Positions 57,471 to 64,000 of a DNA stretch of 64,000 bases are shown piece after piece. The notes under the pieces are model-generated. The model was given only the letters and a program-made list of their open reading frames with translations, searched no databases and was not told the DNA's origin. A program made the position numbers and the translations under genes. Source of the stretch: Takifugu bimaculatus (Eukaryota; Chordata; Actinopteri; Tetraodontiformes; Tetraodontidae); assembly GCA_004026145.2 (NCBI GenBank), contig CP034993.1, positions 5,202,465 through 5,266,464 of the forward strand, written 5' to 3'. The stretch's first letter is position 1. Each line of letters opens with the position of its first letter.

Positions 57471-58293
57471 CCTTTACTGACTGTTTATTGAGAGGTGGTA
57501 TCTGAGAGCAGAGACCATGAACAAGTCAAATCCAGCCGATGAGTCAATAATGAGTCTCGAACCTGTCACACTCACTTTGTCTGCTTTATTGCAGTGTTCG
57601 ACAGCCTCCGCAGGGAGCCGGGGTGAGCTGTGCTAAAGCACTGAGGTGGCCTCAGAGGCCCTGCTAGCTCACTCTGCTCCATCCACATATGTGAGAGGAA
57701 ACTGGTCACTTCCAAATGAGCTGAACGGAAGCTGTGACATGCAGCCTTCTCTTTATATCAACAATCACTTGTTTTTTCCTCGGGACTAAAAATACTTGCT
57801 GCCTTGTTTCTTGTTTGCTGTCAGAATTTGTTTCTCCATATCTGTTGACCTAATTCACTGACATGGCTAATGTTGCTAAAATCTGCTTCATTTCCTTCAA
57901 AGACAACAATTGAACAACATTATAGCTTTTAGAAAATGTAGCATGTGTGTGAGTGTATCTTAGTAATTACGTGCAGCCTGTATTGTAAATGTTTCACACA
58001 CACATTCAAAGCTTCACTCAGTGTCAATGTTTTGAGAGACTTTCATCCATGAACAATAGCAGTTAATGAAAAGACCATTTTTATTTGATTTCCAAGCAAT
58101 AGATAATAAGTCACCAGTGCTTCGGTGACATATACCCAGAACATGTATTGCTGATTTTATTTCCTTTTTTCCCTGTTAACAGTTTTGTTGTCAATGCCTG
58201 AGAGAAAATATATAAAGAAATCATGTTTCATTCATCCAGCTGACTTTGTCTTTTTACAACTTTTTCATCTGTTTTGTTAAACACATACATGCT
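57471..58293. other. Unique DNA, nothing recognised
   Basis: No gene or repeat identified. Confidence 0.5.

Positions 58294-58318
<25 letters not shown>
58294..58318. repeat. (AC)n microsatellite
   Basis: Twelve AC units followed by a short (TA) stretch. Confidence 0.95.
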
Positions 58319-58326
<8 letters not shown>

Positions 58327-58368
58327 CATGTGCAGTTTTAATGCTCAGACCCTTAATCAGTTCCAAAC

Positions 58369-58512
58369 TCTCTCTCTCTCCCTCTCTCTGTCACTCTCTC
58401 CCATCCCTCTCTTTCTCCGCCCCCCCTCTCTGCACCCCTCTCTCTCCGTCTCTCTCTTTCTCTCCCCCCTCTCTCCATCCCTCTCTCTCCCTCTGTCTCT
58501 CTCTCTATTTTT
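58369..58512. repeat. (CT)n polypyrimidine tract, ~140 bp
   Basis: Interrupted CTCTCT/CCCTCT sequence. Long homopyrimidine-homopurine DNA of this kind can adopt triplex (H-DNA). ORFs on both strands are low-complexity. Confidence 0.93.
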
Positions 58513-58645
58513 CTTTTTAGTGGCTGTGATACTTTGTACCTTCTCACTCAAAGGCATCATCAATCGGACTGTTTGTCTTGGCTCAGTGTCACCAGCTCCG
58601 GACCATCTGCTCACCTAGTCTGTACCAGAGCTCGGCCAGGTAGAC

Positions 58646-58646
<1 letters not shown>

Positions 58647-58706
<60 letters not shown>
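58647..58706. repeat. C31 homopolymer joined to (AC)14
   Basis: 31 uninterrupted C followed directly by about 14 AC units. Homopolymer length in an assembly is error-prone. Confidence 0.95.
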
Positions 58707-58709
<3 letters not shown>

Positions 58710-59964
58710 GGGAAACACACAAGCACACCCAGCCTGAATGTGCATGTGTGTTTGTGGACGTACAGACGTTCCAGTAGCTCTGTCTCTGTGTGTGCACATT
58801 GGGGTTGTCCAGCTAATGGATATGGCAAGCATTGCTATGTGTATTTACACCTAGAAACATGAGGAGTCTTGCTGTAGCTCATTAGAAAATCCTATGACAA
58901 ACAGACAGCACCAGTGGCAGAAAGATATTTTATGGTTTTATTCTCGCCTCAATTATTCATCCTTCTTTAATTAGGGCCGATGCAACTGAAAATGAATGTT
59001 TTTTTTTCTATTTTTAAGGTATACAATGTTTTTTTCCCCCTTGGCAGCAGCCTAAGTATTCTATATATGTATACACTAAGTGCTTAATGGTGAAACATGG
59101 ATGACACCATTGGCAGGAACATTTCCTGAAACATAGAAAACAGACAGAAGCAAAGCCAAGAAGGAAACATGCATCTAGTCAGGTGGCATGTTCTGACACC
59201 AGGACAATGACCAGGTAACATTGCCAGTCTCAAGGGAACAGAACCACACAAGTGAGTCTAAATATAGGACATCATTCCAGTGAAGTGGTGAGGTGGTCTA
59301 TATCAGTGCATCACGTCCCGCTCCAACATTTACAAAGTAAAAGTTCTAGCAAATCCTTCAACACCTTCGCGACTCAATGCCACCAAGCGGACATCAGTAC
59401 CTCCAAAAGTCCCCAAAAAGCATCTTCCAGATTTGAGTGCACTTATGTGACCTCTGTGGACCCATGAGAAGATCACTGAGCTCTCAACTGTTGGGCATCT
59501 GAAACCCAACCAGAACTTTCAAACCATTTGAACGCGCTCCTCATTTTTCAGGGTGGGAAACATGACCCTGGCTCAACGTTCTGATGTGTGTTGCTTTCAT
59601 TCAATTCGAAATGGGATTATGTTTCTCCAAAAGACAAAGAGAAAGAAGTTGAAAGAAATTCTACAATTTACTTTGTTCTATTCTCACTTTAAATGTGTGG
59701 TTTGAAAATGGTGGACATGGACTTCCAACCGTCATTGTTTCTGCTAACTAAAGTGGTGCATTTTGATGTGTCACAGTCCAAAGAATTGGATTTTGTTGTA
59801 ATGTCAGTGGCATGATTGTGATTCACCACTATTCACATAAAAGTTCTCCACTGATGGGTGATGAATTGAAATAAAGAAGGAAATATGGCTGCTTGCTTAA
59901 TAGGACCTCTATTTATTGACGAGAATCCTGAAAGAAAGCACACACACATAGAGCACACACTTCT
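58707..59964. other. Unique DNA, nothing recognised
   Basis: No gene or repeat identified. Confidence 0.5.
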
Positions 59965-60051
59965 GGGGGGGGGGGGGGGGGGGGGTGAGAAGGCACTACC
60001 ATTGTTGTAAAGGTTGCACAGATATGCTGCAGGCATGGGGGGGGGGGGGGG
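59965..60051. repeat. G21 - 43-bp dispersed sequence - G15
   Basis: Poly-G tracts at 59,965-59,985 and 60,037-60,051 bracket 59,992-60,034, an exact inverted match to 33,478-33,520. Poly-Pro/Gly ORFs across it are artefacts. Confidence 0.9.
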
Positions 60052-61348
60052 TCTCTCTCTGTGTGTATTTTTTAATAATGACAGAAGTGTAATGTCTTTT
60101 GAGCCACTTGATCTATACTTAGAGACCACACTCCAAAACTATCTAACACTCCACAACTACAGTTGTTTTACACTCCACAGTTGTTTCCCACTGGTGGACT
60201 GGTTTGGCTAGGCCTTATCCTGGAAATATTGAAGTTAGGATGGGCAATTGTGGTCCTGAGGAGCTTGATACTCACCGCAAGGAGGGTTGAGCATCTTAGA
60301 GGTGGGGGGAGGGCTTTGTTGATAAATGTTGACATTTAGAGAAGACAGACAGGATAAGTGACAGGCTTGACCACCCCAATATCTTCCCTGTAGTGAAGGA
60401 TACATAGAGCCAGGGATACACCACAATGAGTGAGTACCTATAGGAATAAATGTTAACCATCAAAGTTAGAACAAAGGCTGTAGGTGCAGTTGAAGCTGCT
60501 GAGCCATGTTCTCATCTATTAACCTCTTCAGGTCTATAATCAGTGAGGACAGACATGTCCATGGGGGCCCAAGGAAAATGAAAAGCTGAGCTGTGGTCAA
60601 GAAGCAGGTAGGATTGGCGGTGACCAGTAGGCCTCTGGTTCCCGATGATCCTGGACTTTTTTAGTGGGCACTGAGTGAGGACATGTCCTGAACCTCTACA
60701 ACACTCTGTCTGATGGTCAAACACCAAAATGGCTAACATTGCAGGCAACCAAGCAAGCAATGAACAGACAAAAAGGCCAACATGAACTACAGCCTGGTCT
60801 TACATAAGAAGCAAACATGAAGTAATGTGAGAAGGTTGCAATACAGGGATACAAAGACAATGCAGAGCTATAAACATGCAGGGAACAAGGCACAGGTGAA
60901 ACAAGCAAGCAATGAACTAAGGCGGGAAAAAAGAAAAAAAAGAAGGCAAGTGGGCAAGAAAAGACCTCCAAAGTAGAGAGGCCTACAAGAAACATGCAAT
61001 TAAGTTTCTGACAGTTTTGATTTATGCTGACCTCTACAGGCTGGGAAGAGCCCACGTTAGCTGCAGTTTAAGAGTCATCTCCCATCATGATTTAATCCTT
61101 ATCAAACTCGCACAAATCCTCACACTCGGCCATTTTTTGCTTTTAACATCAAATTTGAGGAAAACTGTTAATTCCACAACGAACATACAGTATATCGTGT
61201 TAGCTTCTGCAGCAGCTGTAGAGGTGCTGTTTCAACATTATCAGATGTAACCCTCAGTCCATGGACTGTCAGGGTTTGTTGTTGTCTCAAATCTAATCTG
61301 ATCTGAATCTAACTCCAATTGTTACTGGCCTATGTTGAATCGGCCTCC
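60052..61348. other. Unique DNA, nothing recognised
   Basis: Short unrelated ORFs only. Confidence 0.5.
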
Positions 61349-61490
61349 TGATGGATGGATGGATGGATGGATGGACTGATACTGGGGCACTCTCTGCTGA
61401 GAAAAGACAGCCAGCCAGCCAGCCTGCCTGACTGACTGACTGACTGACTGACTGACTGACTGACTGACTGACTGACTGGATGGATGGACA
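61349..61490. repeat. Compound (GGAT)n-(CCAG)n-(TGAC)n microsatellite
   Basis: Six GGAT units, a ~35-bp spacer, four CCAG units, about 12 TGAC units and again two GGAT units. Three different tetranucleotides within 140 bp, related by single changes (TGAC/TGGA). Confidence 0.95.
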
Positions 61491-64000
61491 CAAAACGATA
61501 CCCTGCATACATTTAGAAGAACGATGAAATGCAGCATTTTGAAAGCAGCTTTTATTGAAATGACATCTGCTGCATTTCAAGATCATTAGGGATCAAATGA
61601 AAATATTGGTTTTGCTGAAAAGAAAATGTTAAATTGTGACAGAACAACTTGTCAAGGTTAGCAAAGGCTGCTGTGTTGTCCTGATTTGTTCCCATTTTCT
61701 TCCACATCAGCCAGGATCGCTCACTTTCAGTGACATAAAATATAATTTCCTTAAATGTTTCAAACAGACATTTTCAACTTGAAAGGATATTGTCATGACC
61801 AAATATGCTAAGAGATCTTTGGCTCAGTAATACAAGCCTGTCTGTCTGTCTTCTTTGACCACTGAACTCCAGAGTGGATCGGAACCCCAAGCCACCAGCA
61901 AACTGATTGGCTTGATGTGTAATTAATGGTTTGACACGGGCTAATGACGCTAATGATGCTAAGTGCACTAGCATATGGGTGCCCCGTGGGGATCCACACT
62001 CAGCGCACTAATTTAGATAAATGATGCCCCAGGTTATGCAGGCCTATTTGCATTTCATTTGGTGGAGGCCACCAGAGAACTGGGAATTAAACAAGGGAAA
62101 AGATGGGAGACATCAAACTGAGGAGGTGAGAGGGAAACATGGACGTACGTATTTGTGGTGGAGTCCCTGATGGCCATGTATGATGATGGTGTGTCTGATA
62201 AAAGCGGAGGCAGCTGTGGGGCTGATGGCTGTGTGCCTCAGCATGCAAATGGTCCATTTCTGTGTTGTTGTAAGATATATCACCAGCAAGACATGTGTTG
62301 AAATAGGGACTAGGGAATGGATGTGACTTGATTCAAATAATATAGTTACATCTTGACAGTCACCTCATAGGTTGTTGCCGCCTGTGTTGGGCAGCGCCAG
62401 TCCCAGTCATGCCAGTTACCCAGGTCTGGACTGCGGTTTAGGGGAGACCCACGGTAGGGCCAGCCCCGACATCCCCAGAACAAATGCCCAAACGCTTCTC
62501 AGAATTACAACTTCTTTATATGTGACATGTTAGTGAGCCACAACAGCTATGATAACTCAGTTGTCTGTGTAGATTCTCAAATTATCCAGGTCATGCCCAT
62601 CATGCCAATGGGGGCTATATTTTCAAGCTCGGGCCTCAGCGAGTTCAGAATTGAAGAAGCCTTCTGGATAGAAGGCGAAATGTCTTCAATGTCTTCCTTT
62701 TAACTTACAGAACTTTTCTTGATAGACTATTGACTTCAGCAGTTGCTGGAATTGCTTCAGCACAGCCCTAAAACAATTGTTGTAAGGCTGTTTATTAAGG
62801 ACTTTGATCATTAAGGACTTGATCTGTATTTCTGATCATATATAGCTTTACGAACAATAGGAGGAGCAGAGCAGCACAGCCGTGGATGGAAGCCTTGGCT
62901 CTCATCTGCCTTTGACAGTTTCAGGAAATGTTCAACACTGTTTGGCTTCCTGAAACCCAAATGCCCTGCCATTTAAAACATCTCAGCAGGCCTCAGCACT
63001 ATTGCTCATCCCTTTATGACCGCTCGTCTGCTGAAACCTGAATCCAGCACTGTAATGAATGTTCTTGAAAATGATCTCAAACCCTTTAGAATGACAATGA
63101 ATTCAGTCCTCAAAAAGCCTCCTGTCACCAAAGCTTTGGCAGGGCACCTCTGATGTACTATAAGGGAATTGGAATTCTATGTGATGCATTTTACCTGTTT
63201 TCCACCTTTAGCTGAAAGTGGCTTCATTCCACTACAGGCCCTTTGGCCTTGATCGATCAGCCTCTGCAGGAAGGAGCCCTGACCTTCAGCCATAATGGAC
63301 TATAAAACCTGTTTGTTTGTGTGTAATCAGGTTTTAATGAACTGACTCAAAGTCGGAGAAGTGGGAATATAGCGGGAACAACTCGGAAGGCTGGAAGCAA
63401 GGCAGAAAAGAAGTGTTGAGGAAGAAATACAAACAAAACGGCAGATAAGAACGTGTGGCTCTTATTGTTTTCCGTGTCTAACATCCTCAGACATGGCCTG
63501 TGGTATTCAGAAGATTTAATGTTTTGGAGGGAGAAGCATCCATAAAGTCTCGACTTTCCTTCTCCACCCCAGGGAAAGCCATCTTTAATTCATGAACACT
63601 ATAAAAATAAAGGTTTTTCTCTGATGGCCCTGCAGCCTGTAACAACTACATGGCAGCAGGCAGATGTTGATGCCATGGTTATGGATGGGTCCTGGCTAGT
63701 GAGATGTGGCGTGTGTGTTATGTGCAAATGAAGAGAGCCTACGGTGGTCTCGGCTATTAGATGGATTCCAATAAGCTGTGAGTTAAATTCTGCTGCTCTG
63801 CAGGCAGCTGATAGGCTCACGAGTGACTCTAAGGAGCACACTGCCAGACCTCCACAAAAACAGAGAGCACTCCTGTGTCCCACTTTCCTCAAGTCTGATT
63901 AGCACCGAGAGTTGAATAAATGACCAACCACTTTGATCTTCTTTGTTCCATCCCACATGGTTTCCTCCTTTCCGAGGAATTACTGATGTGTACTTTGGTT
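61491..64000. other. Unique DNA; possible conserved non-coding blocks
   Basis: No gene recognised. 61,900-62,080 has clustered TAATTAATGG, CTAATGACGCTAATGATGC and an octamer ATTTGCAT (62,046-62,053). 63,690-63,850 has TTATGTGCAAATGAAG and is non-repetitive. Both have an enhancer-like texture, unproven. Confidence 0.35.
62650..62690. repeat. Perfect nested hairpin, probably part of a dispersed repeat
   Basis: ATTGAAGA (62,650-62,657) pairs exactly with TCTTCAAT (62,683-62,690). Inside it, GCCTTCT (62,659-62,665) pairs exactly with AGAAGGC (62,670-62,676) around a GGAT loop, followed by GAAATG. The word 'gaagaagccttctggat' is one I associate with dispersed vertebrate repeats, family not recalled. 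Confidence 0.75.

Noticed and set aside
62650..62690. Hammerhead ribozyme
   Set aside because: Hairpin plus GAAA is present, but the CUGAUGA core and third stem geometry are not.

Overview
This 64 kb window reads as non-coding DNA from a teleost fish nuclear genome. It is AT-rich with short chance ORFs, many microsatellites and a fish-typical mixture of retroelements: Rex3 (RTE clade), L2-like LINEs, Tx1-like LINEs, Ty3/gypsy-like LTRs, and pogo/Tigger-, hAT- and possibly Harbinger-type DNA transposons. I found no host protein-coding exon, rRNA, tRNA or CRISPR array that I can defend. No prokaryotic operon logic applies. The window is best viewed as a large intron or intergenic block.

Layout. 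1-2040: unannotated. 2044-10281: a three-level nest on the minus strand. An L2-like LINE is split by a ~6.3 kb Tx1-like LINE (2493-8809, 9-bp target duplication), whose endonuclease domain is in turn split by a 627-bp solo LTR (6392-7018, 5-bp duplication). 10282-13720: at least two older Tx1-like relics, bordered on both sides by GA-rich tracts. 13.8-22.4 kb: mostly unique DNA with an 18-bp minisatellite, an L2 tail and several microsatellites. 22.5-27.1 kb: old relics (L1-like, RTE-like, an L2-like copy retaining an SGNH-esterase-type ORF1) hit by a 102-bp Rex3 fragment with a perfect 15-bp target duplication.

30,050-32,230 is the best preserved element: a 5'-truncated Rex3 with an uninterrupted RT reading frame of about 720 codons and a perfect 15-bp target duplication. 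33.7-37.6 kb has two more L2 tails, one carrying a 519-bp unexplained insert. 39,641-40,186 is a second solo LTR (5-bp duplication). 40,964-41,505 and 50,455-50,968 are inverted copies of one repeat. 41,998-44,190 is an L2-like copy with nearly the whole RT. 46,681-47,716 is an internally deleted pogo/Tigger-like transposon. 53,180-53,640 is a gypsy-like gag remnant carrying a 137-bp hAT-type MITE with an 8-bp duplication. 55,119-57,470 is an L2-like copy that lost both RT catalytic motifs and is invaded by an opposite-strand L2 tail. 57.5-64 kb is unique DNA with microsatellites, homopolymer G/C tracts and a perfect nested hairpin.

Nothing here amounts to a new multi-gene system. The most interesting signals are the repeated association of Tx1-like insertions with purine microsatellites, the intact Rex3 frame, a 43-bp identical inverted sequence tied to homopolymer C/G tracts, and several blocks that could be conserved regulatory DNA but cannot be judged without comparison.
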